DNA of 64,000 nucleotides, taken from contig OZ025253.1 in the NCBI GenBank assembly GCA_964019135.1, positions 40,970,548 through 41,034,547 on the forward strand, written 5' to 3'. Within the stretch, counting starts at the first letter, position 1. Each line of letters starts with the position of its first letter. The notes beneath the pieces were generated by a model that worked only from the letters and a program-made list of their open reading frames with translations, searched no databases and was not told where the DNA came from. Both the position numbers and the translations under genes were made by a program. The stretch comes from Arenicola marina. Its lineage: Eukaryota > Annelida > Polychaeta > Arenicolidae. This document shows positions 26,802 to 39,213 of this stretch, piece by piece.

Positions 26802-26877
26802 GGCAGCAGGCTGCAGGCTGGAGCCAGGCAGCAGGCTGCAGGCTGGAGCCAGGCAGCAGGCTGCAGGCTGGAGCCAG
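26802..26877. repeat. 25-bp minisatellite inside spacer 3
   Basis: Three units of the GCAGCAGGCTGCAGGCTGG-type repeat. Confidence 0.88.
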
Positions 26878-27049
26878 ACCCAAGCCTTCAGACAACGAAT
26901 GATGTTCATCCTCCATCGCCTTATAGGAGCACAAACAGTATCACATCGGTTACTGAAAGCAACGAGTACATACTTTACCGGCCTCGGGGGTAACTCCCTG
27001 CTCTTTGCGAAGAAAGACCTGGCATCTCTATCCTTCGACCACATAGACA

Positions 27050-27153
27050 TGGCCACAGTGGGGCTCGAACCACCGATCCACGTGCTGTTAGGCTCTCAGG
27101 CGGGCTGAGCGCTGAATGCCAGTGCTCCAGCGCACTGAGCTATCCGGCCGGCC
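27050..27153 (-). mobile_element. tRNA-like pol III element (SINE head), spacer 3
   Basis: Minus-strand A box TAGCTCAGTGCG and B box GGTTCGAGCCC. One substitution in the A box (GGG to GCG) relative to copies 1 and 2 is shared with copies 4 and 5. Confidence 0.63.
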
Positions 27154-27695
27154 CTGCAATAAATGGAAAAACTACTGAAAGAAACGTACCGGTAATAGAA
27201 ATAAATAGCTAAAGAGTATATAATACGATTACCTCCGGAGATCAACAACACTCAGCTTTATATGTTCGTCCTCAGCGACTGTGCAATGGGCAGCACTCTG
27301 AAGTGAAGGATTTCCAACATGGCGTCAAACGAACAGCCCAAGAGGTGAGCAGAGGATAGTTTCACTGACAGTTACGAGCTCGCAATCGTATGGTTTACAT
27401 GCTAATTTAACGACAGATCGTAATTTGACGAGAAACAAAGATAAGCGTTATATCGCAATTATTAGGGTGCAGCCACCTTCGTGCAATTTATTTTATACCA
27501 ATATTATTCAAAAATACGTTTGATATATACTTAAGATAACATTTTTCATTTATCTTCGGGCCGGCCAATGATTTTTTTTAATTTTACGAGCAAATGTCAC
27601 CTAGAACTCCTTCTTCGGCCATGTTACTGTCGTGAGTCAGCCAACAGCGACTTGTGCCCTGGAGTCCAAGACATACCACACCTCCTATTTCAATG

Positions 27696-30600
27696 CGGGC
27701 GGGCCACCAGACATTGAACGCGTAACACACGCAGATGGGGGCGGGGACCAAGCGTAGAAGGTGTAACACCCGCATAGGGGGGCGGGCCACCAGACATTGA
27801 ACGGGTAACACCCGCATAGGGGGGCGGGCCACCAGACGTAGAACGGGTAACACCCGCATAGGGGGGCGGGCCACCAGACATTGAACGGGTAACACCCGCA
27901 TAGGGGGGCGGGCCACCAGACATTGAACGGGTAACACCCGCAGAGGGGCGCGGGCCACCAGACATTGAACGGGAAGCACCCGCAGAGGGGGGCGGGCCAC
28001 CAGACGTAGAACGGGTAACACCCGCAGAGAGGGGCGGGCCACCAGCCATGGAACGGGTAACACCCGCAGAGGGGGGCGGGCCACCGGATATTGAACGGGT
28101 AACACCCACAGAGGGGGCGGGCCACCAGACGTAGAACGGGTGACACCCGCAGAGGGGGGCGGGCCACCAGACATTGAACGGGTAACACCTGCAGAGGGGG
28201 GCGTGCCACCAGCCACTGAACGGGTAACACCCGCAGAGGGGGGCGGGCCACCACACGTAGAACGGGTAACACCCGCAGAGGGGGGCGGGCCACCGGATAT
28301 TGAACGGGTAACACCCGCAGAGGGGGCGGGCCACCAGACGTAGAACGGGTAACACCCGCAGAGGGTGGCGGGCCACCAGACGTAGAACGGGTCACACCGG
28401 CAGAGGGGGGCGGGCAACCAGACATTGAACGGGGAGCACCCGCAGAGTGGGACGGGCCACCAGACGTAGAACAGGTAACACCCGCAGAGGGGGGCGGGCC
28501 ACCAGACATTGAACGGGTGACACCCGCAGAGGGGGGCGGGCCACCAGACATTGAGCGGTTAACACCCGCAGAGAGTGGCGGGCCACCAGACGTAGAACGG
28601 GTAACACCCGCAGAGGGGGGCGGGCCACCAGACGTAGAACGGGTAACACCCGCATAGGGGGGCGGGCCACCAGACATTGAACGGGTAACACCCGCAGACG
28701 GGGGCGGGCCACCAGACATTGAACGGGAAGCACCCGCAGAGGGGGGCGGGCCACCACACGTAGAACGGGTAACACCCGCAGAGGGGGGGCGGGCCACCGG
28801 ATATTGAACGGGTAACACCCGCAGAGGGGGCGGGCCACCAGACGTAGAACGGGTGACACCCGCAGAGGGGGGCGGGCCACCATACATTGAACGGGTAACA
28901 CCCGCAGAGGGGGGCGTGCCACCAGACTTTGAACGGATAACACCCGCAGAGAGTGGCGGGCCACCAGACGTAGAACGGGTAACACCCGCAGAGGGGAGCG
29001 GGCAACCAGACATTGAACGGGGAGCACCGGCAGAGGGTGGCGGGCCACCAGACGTAGAACGGGTAACACCCGCAGACGGTGGCGGGCCACCAGACGTAGA
29101 ACGGGTAACACCGGCAGAGGGGGGCGGGCAACCAGACATTGAGCCTGGAGCACCCGCAGAGTGGGACGGGCCACCAGACGTAGAACAGGTAACACCCGCA
29201 GAGGGGGGCGGGCCACCAGCCATTGAACGGGTGACACCCGCAGAGGGGGGCGGGCCACCAGACGTAGAATGGGTAACACCCGCAGAGGGTGGCGGGCCAC
29301 CAGACGTAGAACGGGTAACACCCACAGAGAGGGGCGGGCAACCAAACATTGAACGGGCAACACTCGCAGAGGGGGACGGGCCACCAGACGTAGAACAGGT
29401 AAGACCCGCAGAGGGGGGCGGGCCACTAGACGTAGAACGGGGAACACCCGCACAGGGGGGCGGGCCACCGGATATTGAACGGGTAACACCAGCAGAGTGG
29501 GACGGGCCACCAGACGTAGAACAGGTAACACCCGCAGAGGGGGGCGGGCCACCAGCCATTGAACGGGTGACACCCGCAGAGGAGGGCGGGCCATGAGACG
29601 TCGAACGGGTAACACCCGCAGAGGGGGGCGGACCACCGGATATTGAACGAGTAACACCCGCAGAGGGGGCGGGCCACCAGACGTAGAACGGGTGACACCC
29701 GCAGAGGGGGGCGGGCCACCAGACATTGAACGGGTAACACCCGCAAAGGGGAGCGTGCCACCAAACATTGAACGGATAACACCCGCAGAGGGTGGCGGGC
29801 CACCAGACGTAGAACGGGTAACACCCGCAGAGGGGGGCGGGCCACCAGACGTAGAACGGGTAACACCCGCAGAGGGGGGCGGGCCACCAGACATTGATCG
29901 GGAAACACCCGCAGACGGTGGCGGGCCACCAGACATTGAATGGGTAACACCCGCAGAGGGGGGCGGGCAACCAGACATTGAGCCTGGAGCACCCGCAGAG
30001 TGGGACGGGCCACCAGACGTAGAACAGGTAACACCCGCAGAGGGGGGCGGGCCACCAGCCATTGAACGGGTGACACCCGCAGAGGGGGGCGGGCCACCAG
30101 ACGTAGAATGGGTAACACCCGCAGAGGGTGGCGGGCCACCAGACGTAGAACGGGTAACACCCACAGAGAGGGGCGGGCAACCAAACATTGAACGGGCAAC
30201 ACTCGCAGAGGGGGACGGGCCACCAGACGTAGAACAGGTAAGACCCGCAGAGGGGGGCGGGCCACTAGACGTAGAACGGGGAACACCCGCACAGGGGGGC
30301 GGGCCACCGGATATTGAACGGGTAACACCAGCAGAGTGGGACGGGCCACCAGACGTAGAACAGGTAACACCCGCAGAGGGGGGCGGGCCACCAGCCATTG
30401 AACGGGTGACACCCGCAGAGGAGGGCGGGCCATGAGACGTCGAACGGGTAACACCCGCAGAGGGGGGCGGACCACCGGATATTGAACGGGTAACACCCGC
30501 AGAGGGGGCGGGCCACCAGACGTAGAACGGGTGACACCCGCAGAGGGGGGCGGGCCACCAGACATTGAACGGGTAACACCCGCAAAGGGGAGCGTGCCAC

Positions 30601-31180
30601 CAAACATTGAACGGATAACACCCGCAGAGGGTGGCGGGCCACCAGACGTAGAATGGGTAACACCCGCAGAGGGGGGCGGGCCACCAGACGTAGAACGGGT
30701 AACACCCGCAGAGGGGGGCGGGCCACCAGACATTGATCGGGAAACACCCGCAGAGTGGGGCGGACCATCAGACATTGAATGGGTAACACCCGCAGAGGGG
30801 GGCGGGCAACCAGACATTGAACGGGTAACACCCGCAGAGGGGGGCGGGCCACCAGACGTAGAACGGGAAGCAACCGCAGAGGGGGACGGGCCACCAGACA
30901 TAGAACGGGTAACACCCGCAGAGGGGGGCGGGCCACCAGACGTAGAACGGGTAATACCCGCAGAGGGGGCGGGACACCAGACGTAGAACGGGTAACACTC
31001 GCAGATGGGGGCCGGCCACCAGACGTAGAACGGTAGCACCCGCAGAAGGGGGCGGGCCACCAGACCTTGAACGGGAAGCACCCGTAGAGGGGGGCGGGCC
31101 ACCCGACGTAGAACGGGAAGCACCCGCAGAGGCGGGCGGGCCACCAGACATTGAACGGGAAGCACCCGCAGAGGGGTGCG
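27696..31180. repeat. 42-bp minisatellite array, block 4
   Basis: About 83 units. Positions 26330-29910 (including spacer 3) match 30770-34350 (including spacer 4) at a constant offset of 4440 bp. Inside the block, about 29115-29905 is duplicated at 29954-30744 (offset 839 bp). The two scales show that duplications arose both within the array and across whole spacer-plus-array units. Confidence 0.96.
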
Positions 31181-32135
31181 CAGCACCGGTAGCTGAGATT
31201 GAAGGCCGAGCAGAGGCAAGACGACGTGCAGTGGGGGGTGGGGCAGCAGGCTGCAGGCGGGAGCCAGGCAGCAGGCTGCAGGCTGGAGCCAGGCAGCAGG
31301 CTGCAGGCTGGAGCCAGACCCAAGCCTTCAGACAACGAATGATGTTCATCCTCCATCGCCTTATAGGAGCACAAACAGTATCACATCGGTTACTGAAAGC
31401 AACGAGTACATACTTTACCGGCCTCGGGGGTAACTCCCTGCTCTTTGCGAAGAAAGACCTGGCATCTCTATCCTTCGACCACATAGACATGGCCACAGTG
31501 GGGCTCGAACCACCGATCCACGTGCTGTTAGGCTCTCAGGCGGGCTGAGCGCTGAATGCCAGTGCTCCAGCGCACTGAGCTATCCGGCCGGCCCTGCAAT
31601 AAATGGAAAAACTACTGAAAGAAACGTACCGGTAATAGAAATAAATAGCTAAAGAGTATATAATACGATTACCTCCGGAGATCAACAACACTCAGCTTTA
31701 TATGTTCGTCCTCAGCGACTGTGCAATGGGCAGCACTCTGAAGTGAAGGATTTCCAACATGGCGTCAAACGAACAGCCCAAGAGGTGAGCAGAGGATAGT
31801 TTCACTAACAGTTACGAGCTCGCAATCGTATGGTTTACATGCTAATTTAACGACAGATCGTAATTTGACGAGAAACAAAGATAAGCGTTATATCGCAATT
31901 ATTAGGGTGCAGCCACCTTCGTGCAATTTATTTTATACCAATATTATTCAAAAATACGTTTGATATATACTTAAGATAACATTTTTCATTTATCTTCGGG
32001 CCGGCCAATGATTTTTTTTAATTTTACGAGCAAATGTCACCTAGAACTCCTTCTTCGGCCATGTTACTGTCGTGAGTCAGCCAACAGCGACTTGTGCCCT
32101 GGAGTCCAAGACATACCACACCTCCTATTTCAATG
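31181..32135. repeat. Satellite spacer, copy 4 (955 bp)
   Basis: Near-identical to spacer 3; visible differences are single bases such as CAGGCGGGAGCC for CAGGCTGGAGCC. The ATGGCGTCAAACG motif is at 31759 with AAGAG and GTGAGC after it. It holds a three-unit 25-bp minisatellite at 31242-31317. The tail ends at CAATG. Confidence 0.95.
31490..31593 (-). mobile_element. tRNA-like pol III element (SINE head), spacer 4
   Basis: Same sequence as the spacer 3 element, with minus-strand A and B boxes intact. Its presence reflects the 4440-bp duplication and not an independent insertion. Confidence 0.63.
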
Positions 32136-35100
32136 CGGGCGGGCCACCAGACATTGAACGCGTAACACACGCAGATGGGGGCGGGGACCAAGCGTAGAAC
32201 GTGTAACACCCGCATAGGGGGGCGGGCCACCAGACATTGAACGGGTAACACCCGCATAGGGGGGCGGGCCACCAGACGTAGAACGGGTAACACCCGCATA
32301 GGGGGGCGGGCCACCAGACATTGAACGGGTAACACCCGCATAGGGGGGCGGGCCACCAGACATTGAACGGGTAACACCCGCAGAGGGGGGCGGGCCACCA
32401 GACATTGAACGGGAAGCACCCGCAGAGGGGGGCGGGCCACCAGACGTAGAACGGGTAACACCCGCAGAGAGGGGCGGGCCACCAGCCATGGAACGGGTAA
32501 CACCCGCAGAGGGGGGCGGGCCACCGGATATTGAACGGGTAACACCCACAGAGGGGGCGGGCCACCAGACGTAGAACGGGTGACACCCGCAGAGGGGGGC
32601 GGGCCACCAGACATTGAACGGGTAACACCTGCAGAGGGGGGCGTGCCACCAGCCACTGAACGGGTAACACCCGCAGAGGGGGGCGGGCCACCACACGTAG
32701 AACGGGTAACACCCGCAGAAGGGGGCGGGCCACCGGATATTGAACGGGTAACACCCGCAGAGGGGGCGGGCCACCAGACGTAGAACGGGTAACACCCGCA
32801 GAGGGTGGCGGGCCACCAGACGTAGAACGGGTCACACCGGCAGAGGGGGGCGGGCAACCAGACATTGAACGGGGAGCACCCGCAGAGTGGGACGGGCCAC
32901 CAGACGTAGAACAGGTAACACCCGCAGAGGGGGGCGGGCCACCAGACATTGAACGGGTGACACCCGCAGAGGGGGGCGGGCCACCAGACATTGAGCGGTT
33001 AACACCCGCAGAGAGTGGCGGGCCACCAGACGTAGAACGGGTAACACCCGCAGAGGGGGGCGGGCCACCAGACGTAGAACGGGTAACACCCGCATAGGGG
33101 GGCGGGCCACCAGACATTGAACGGTTAACACCCGCAGACGGGGGCGGGCCACCAGACATTGAACGGAAAGCACCCGCAGAGGGGGGCGGGCCACCACACG
33201 TAGAACGGGTAACACCCGCAGAGGGGGGGCGGGCCACCGGATATTGAACGGGTAACACCCGCAGAGGGGGCGGGCCACCAGACGTAGAACGGGTGACACC
33301 CGCAGAGGGGGACGGGCCACCATACATTGAACGGGTAACACCCGCAGAGGCGGGCGTGCCACCAGACATTGAACGGATAACACCCGCAGAGAGTGGCGGG
33401 CCACCAGACGTAGAACGGGTAACACCCGCAGAGGGGAGCGGGCAACCAGACATTGAACGGGGAGCACCCGCAGAGGGTGGCGGGCCACCAGACGTAGAAC
33501 GGGTAACACCCGCAGACGGTGGCGGGCCACCAGACGTAGAACGGGTAACACCGGCAGAGGGGGGCGGGCAACCAGACATTGAACCTGGAGCACCCGCAGA
33601 GTGGGACGGGCCACCAGACGTAGAACAGGTAACACCCGCAGAGGGGGGCGGGCCACCAGCCATTGAACGGGTGACACCCGCAGAGGGGGGCGGGCCACCA
33701 GACGTAGAATGGGTAACACCCGCAGAGGGTGGCGGGCCACCAGACGTAGAACGGGTAACACCCACAGAGAGGGGCGGGCAACCAAACATTGAACGGGCAA
33801 CACTCGCAGAGGGGGACGGGCCACCAGACGTAGAACAGGTAAGACCCGCAGAGGGGGGCGGGCCACTAGACGTAGAACGGGGAACACCCGCACAGGGGGG
33901 CGGGCCACCGGATATTGAACGGGTAACACCAGCAGAGTGGGACGGGCCACCAGACGTAGAACAGGTAACACCCGCAGAGGGGGGCGGGCCACCAGCCATT
34001 GAACGGGTGACACCCGCAGAGGAGGGCGGGCCATGAGACGTCGAACGGGTAACACCCGCAGAGGGGGGCGGACCACCGGATATTGAACGGGTAACACCCG
34101 CAGAGGGGGCGGGCCACCAGACGTAGAACGGGTGACACCCGCAGAGGGGGGCGGGCCACCAGACATTGAACGGGTAACACCCGCAAAGGGGAGCGTGCCA
34201 CCAAACATTGAACGGATAACACCCGCAGAGGGTGGCGGGCCACCAGACGTAGAACGGGTAACACCCGCAGAGGGGGGCGGGCCACCAGACGTAGAACGGG
34301 TAACACCCGCAGAGGGGGGCGGGCCACCAGACATTGATCGGGAAACACCCGCAGAGTGGGGCGGACCATCAGACGTAGAATGGGTAACACCCGCAGATGG
34401 GGGCGGGCCACCAGACGTAGAACGGGTAACACCCGCAGAGGGCGGCGTGCCACCAGACATTGAACGGATAACACCCGCAGAGGGTGGCGGGCCACCGGAT
34501 ATTGAACGGGTAACACCCACAGAGGGGGCGGGCCACCAGACGTAGAACGGGTGACACCCGCAGAGGGGGCGGGCCACCAGGCTTAGAACGGGTGACACCC
34601 GCAGAGGGGGGCGGGCCACCAGACATTGAACGGGAAGCACCCGCAGAGGGGGGCGGGCCACCAGACATTGAACGGGTAACACCCGCAGAGGGGGGGCGGG
34701 CCACCAGACATTGAACGGGTAACACCCGCAGAGGGGGGCGAGCCACCAGACGTAGAACGGGTAACACGCGCAGTGGGGGGCGGGCAACCAGACATTGCAC
34801 GGGAAGCACCCGCAGAGGGGGGCGGGCCAAAAGACGTAGAACGGGTACCATCCGCAGAGGGGGGCGGGCCACCAGACGTAGAACGGGTAACACGCGCAGT
34901 GGGGGGCGGGCAACCAGACATTGCACGGGAAGCACCCGCAGAGGGGGGCGGGCCAAAAGACGTAGAACGGGTACCATCCGCAGAGGGGGGCGGGCCACCA
35001 GACGTAGAACGGGCAACACCCGCAGAGAGGGGCGGGCCACCAGACATTGAACGGGTAACACCCGCAGAGGGGGGCGGGCCACCAGACATAGAACGGGAAG

Positions 35101-37410
35101 CACCCGCAGAGGGGGGCGGGCCACCAGACATAGAACGGGTAACACCCGCAGAGGGGTGCGGGCCACCAGACATAAAACGGGTAACACCCGCAGAGGGGGG
35201 CGGGCCACTAGACGTAGAATGGGTAACACCCGCAGAGGGGGCGGGCCACCAGACGTAGAACGGGAAACACTCGCAGAGCGGGGCGGGCCACCAGACCTTG
35301 AACGGGAAGCACCCGCAGAGGGGGGCGAGCCACCAGACGTAGAACGGGAAGCACCTGCAGAGGGGGGCGGGCCACCAGACGTAGAACGGTAAACACCCGC
35401 AAAAGGGGGCGGGATACCGGACATTGGACGTGAAGCACCCGCAGATGGGGGCGGGCCACCAGACGTAGAATAAGTAACACCCGCAGAGGGGGGCGGGACA
35501 CCAGACGTAGAACGGGTAACAGCCGCAGAGGGGGGCGGGCCACCAGCCATTGAAAGGGTAACACCCGCAGAGGGGGGCGGGCCACCAGACATTGAACGGG
35601 AAGCACCCGCAGAGAGGGCGGGCCAAAAGACGTAGAACAAGTAACACCCGCAGAGGGGGGCGGGCCACCAGAAATTGAATGAGAAGCACCCGCAAAAGGG
35701 GGCGGGCCACCAGGCGTAGAACGGGTGACACCCGCAGAAGGGGGCGGGCCACCAGGCATTAAACGGGAAGCACCCGCACAGGAGGGCGGGCCAAAAGACG
35801 TCGAACAAGTAACACCCGCAGAGGGGGGCGGGCCAAAAGACGTAGAACAAGTAACACCCGGAGAGGGGGGCGGGCCACCAGACGTAGAACGGGTAACACC
35901 CGCAGAAGGGGGCGGGCCACCAGACATTGAACGGGTAACACCCGCAGAGGGGGGCGGGCCACCAGACGTAGAACGGGTAACACCCGCAGAAGGGGGCGGG
36001 CCACCAGACCTTGAACGGGAAGCACCTGCAGAGGATGGCGGGCCACCAGACGTAGAACGGGTAACACCCGCAGAGGCGGGCGGGCCACCAGACGTAGAAC
36101 GGGTAACACCCGCACCGGATATTGAACGGGTAACACCCGCAGGGGGGAGCGGGCCACCAGACGTAGAACGGGTAACACCCGCAGAAGGGGGCGGACCACC
36201 AGACCTTGAACGGGAAGCCCCCACAGAGGGGGGCGGGCCACCAGACGTAGAACGGGTAAAACCCACAGAAGGGGTCGGGCCACCAGACATTGAACGGGAA
36301 GCACCCACAGAGGGGGGCGGGCCCAAAGACGTAGAACGGGTAACACCCGCAGAGGGGGGCGGGCCACCAGGCATTGAACGGGTAACACCCGCAGAGAGTG
36401 GCGGGCCACCAGACGTAGAACGGGTAACACCCGCAGAGGGGGGCGGGCCACCAGACGTAGAACGGGTAACACCCGCATAGGGGGGCGGGCCACCAGACAT
36501 TGAACGGGTAACACCCGCAGAGGGGGGCGGGCCACCAGACATTGAACGGGAAGCACCCGCAGAGGGGGGCGGGCCACCAGACGTAGAACGGGTAACACCC
36601 GCAGCGGGGGGCGCGCCACCAGACACAGAATGGGTAACACCCGCAGAGGGGGCGGGCCACCAGACATAGAACGGGTGACACCCGCAGAGTGGGGCGGGCC
36701 ACAAGACATTGAACGGGTAACACCCGCAGGGGGGGGCGGGCAACCAGACATTAAACGGGTAACACTCGCAGAGGGGGGCGGGCCCAAAGACGTACAACGG
36801 GTAACACCCGCAGTGGGGGGCGGGCCCAAAGACGTAGAACGGGTAACACCCGCAGAGGGAGGCGGGCCACCAGACGTAGAACGGGAAGCACCCGCAGAGG
36901 GGGGCGGGCCACTAGACATTGAACGGGTAACACCCGCAGAGGAGGGCGGGCCGCCAGACGTAGAACGGGTAACACCCGCAAGAGGGGGGCGGTCCACCAG
37001 ACCTTGAACGGGAAGCACCTGCAGAGGGGGGCGGGCCACCAGACGTAGAACGGGTAACACCCGCACAGGGGGGCGGGCCACCCCACGTAGAACGGGTAAC
37101 ACCCGCAGAGGGGGGCGTGCCACCAGACGTAGAACGGTAAACACCCGCAAAAGGGGGCGGGATACCGGATATTGAACGTGAAGCACCCGCAGATGGGGGC
37201 GGGCCACCAGACGTAGAACGGATAACACCCGCAGAGGGGGGCGGGTCACCAGATATAGAACGGGTAACACCTGCAGAGGGGTGCGGGCCACCAGACGTAG
37301 AACGGGTAACACCCGCAGAGGGGGGCGGGCCACCAGGCGTAGAACGGGTGACACCCGCAAGGGGGACGGGCCACCAGACATTGAACGGGAAGCACCCGCA
37401 GAGGGGTGCG
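32136..37410. repeat. 42-bp minisatellite array, block 5
   Basis: About 125 units. The left part to about 34350 is the duplicate of block 4. The right part (34700-37400) resembles block 2, with shared odd units such as GGGCCAAAAGACGTAGAA and GGGATACCGG. A local duplication is clear at 34753-34990 (a GCGCAGTGGGGGGCGGG unit and its neighbours occur twice). The block ends at spacer 5. Confidence 0.96.
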
Positions 37411-38398
37411 CAGCACCGGTAGCTGAGATTGAAGGCCGAGCAGAGGCAAGACGACGTGCAGAGGGGGGTGGGGCAGCAGACTGCAGGCTGCAGGCTGGAG
37501 CCAGGCAGCAGGCTGCAGGCTGGAGCCAGGCAGCAGGCTGCAGGCTAGAGCCAGGCAGCAGGCTGCAGGCTGGAGCCAGATCCAAGCCTTCAGACAACGA
37601 ATGATGTTCATCCTCCATCGCCTTATAGGAGCACAAACAGTATCACATCGGTTACTGAAAGCAACGAGTACATACTTTACCGGCCTCGGGGGTAACCCCC
37701 TACTCTTTGCGAAGAAAGACCTGGGATCTTTATCCTTCGACCACATAGACATGGCCACACCGGGGCTGGAACCATCGATCCACGTGCTGTTAGGCTCTCA
37801 GGCGGCCTGAGCGCTGAATGCCAGTGCTCCAGCGCACTGAGCTATCCGGCCGGCCCTGCAATAAAGGGAAAAACTACTGAAAAAAACGTACCGGTAATAG
37901 AAATAAATAGCTAAAGAGTATATAATACGATTACCTCCGGAGATCAACAACACTCAGCTTTATATGTTCGTCCTCAGTGACTGTGCAATGGGCAGCAGTC
38001 AGAAGTGAAGGATTTCCAACATGGCGTCAAACGAACAGCCCAAGTGGTGAGCAGAAGATAGTTTCACTAACAGTTACGAGCTCGCAATCGTATGGTTTAC
38101 ATGCTAATTTAACGAAAGATCGTAATTTGACGAGCCATAAAGATAAGCGTTATATCGCAATTATTAGGATGCAGCCACTTCGTGCAATTTATTTTCTACC
38201 AATATTATTCAAAAATACGTTTGATATATACTTAAGATAACATTTTTCATTTATCTTCGGGCCGGCCAATGATTTTTTTTATTATTTTACGAGCAAATGT
38301 CACCTAGAACTCCTTCTTCGGCCATGTTGCTGTCGTGAGTCAGCCAACTGCGACTTGTGCCCTGGAGTCCAAGACATACCACACCTCCTATTTCAATG
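37411..38398. repeat. Satellite spacer, copy 5 (988 bp), at the array edge
   Basis: Last spacer, with a four-unit 25-bp minisatellite (37472-37579) and the ATGGCGTCAAACG motif at 38021 (here AAGTGGTGA follows). Unlike copies 1-4, the CAATG end is not followed by the 42-bp repeat: the open reading frame continues into the retrotransposon sequence. This copy therefore preserves the original right-hand junction of the spacer. Confidence 0.95.
37752..37855 (-). mobile_element. tRNA-like pol III element (SINE head), spacer 5
   Basis: The most diverged of the five copies: the B box reads GGTTCCAGCCC on the minus strand instead of GGTTCGAGCCC, which should weaken TFIIIC binding. The A box is TAGCTCAGTGCG. 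Confidence 0.6.
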
Positions 38399-38687
38399 TT
38401 GTCACGCGAGGAAGGTGTGGTCTGTCCTTAGTCGTTTGATTAAGCCAGTACAGCTCCAGGATATATATGTGGGCCGCGAGAATAAAACTGAAGATCTGGT
38501 AGTAACATTAGTAGCATATTTATTATATAAAGAATGGTTAGTGTCTGTCAATGATGACAAACCATGTCTTTGGGAAAATTCTATAAGATTTTTCACTCAC
38601 GAATTAGCATCAAGGGCATCCCTGTGTGCAAACACGATTAAACAGCAAGACACCATCACGCTACTAAAGCAACTATCTGTAGAATAA
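38300..38687 (+). pseudogene. Non-LTR retrotransposon ORF2 C-terminus (zf-RVT)
   Basis: The reading frame shows CDLCPGVQDIPHLLFQC followed by ARKVW, the Cys-x2-Cys ... His-x4-Cys plus aromatic pattern of the zinc-binding domain (zf-RVT) found at the C-terminus of many LINE ORF2 proteins. About 85 further residues (with LVAYLLYKEWLVS) lead to a stop at 38687, consistent with the usual tail after that finger. Neither endonuclease nor RT domain is present upstream, so this is a 5'-truncated remnant. The first third overlaps the end of spacer 5, and the same codons are truncated at CAATG in spacers 1-4. Family placement within LINEs is not certain. Confidence 0.7.
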
Positions 38688-38725
38688 AGGCTATGAAAAG
38701 GCTTACTCTATGTAATTATGCTACG

Positions 38726-39026
38726 TACCGTAAACTGCCTATTTGAAGCCGCGGCTTGATAAGAGATGCGATCGGAGAGGGAGAGGTGAATGTTGTTAGT
38801 GGTCACGACTGCTTGTATAAACAATTGATTGACTTGGTTGGCCGGATGGATTAAGCTGGAATACAGGGCGGGGCGGGGGTGGGGGGCGAAAGGCCAAAGT
38901 CCGGGTGCGGTTTATAATATGTAGTTTTCCGGAAATGGTTCTGGGTGCTTGCCAACCCGGTTTTTAGGCCAAAGTTGGGGTGCGGCTTCTAATATGTATG
39001 CGGCTTCAAATAGGCAGTTTACGATA
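38726..39026. mobile_element. MITE with 24-bp terminal inverted repeats
   Basis: The sequence CGTAAACTGCCTATTTGAAG and its next four bases (38729-38752) return exactly as the reverse complement at 39000-39023. The interior of about 250 bp is non-coding and contains GTGCGGCTT(A/C)TAATATG motifs. TA-rich ends suggest a Tc1/mariner- or pogo-type TA target, but I cannot fix the target duplication. It lies just after the LINE remnant. Confidence 0.8.
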
Positions 39027-39213
39027 GTTATGATCATATGTGAACTTAAGCATAGTTAATTATTGATGGCCTAAACGAATAACTGGTAGCTTTTTCAAGC
39101 AAAAATTATGTGTAACTATTTTTACGGACATAATACATAACAGCAACTATTTTATATCAAAGCTTAGGTCAAATTTTTTTTGTCCGCCGGCAAATACACT
39201 CAAATTATCATAC

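Larger units (their letters stand above)
26741..27695. repeat. Satellite spacer, copy 3 (955 bp)
   Basis: Same layout as the other spacers. It is almost identical to spacer 4 because both lie in a duplicated block with an offset of 4440 bp. The ATGGCGTCAAACG motif is at 27319, followed by AAGAG and GTGAGC. The tail ends at CAATG. Confidence 0.95.

Noticed and set aside
1..37410. CENP-B box in the GACGTAGAACGGGT part of the 42-mer
   Set aside because: The CGGG end fits but the central A and the TTCG start of the consensus do not.
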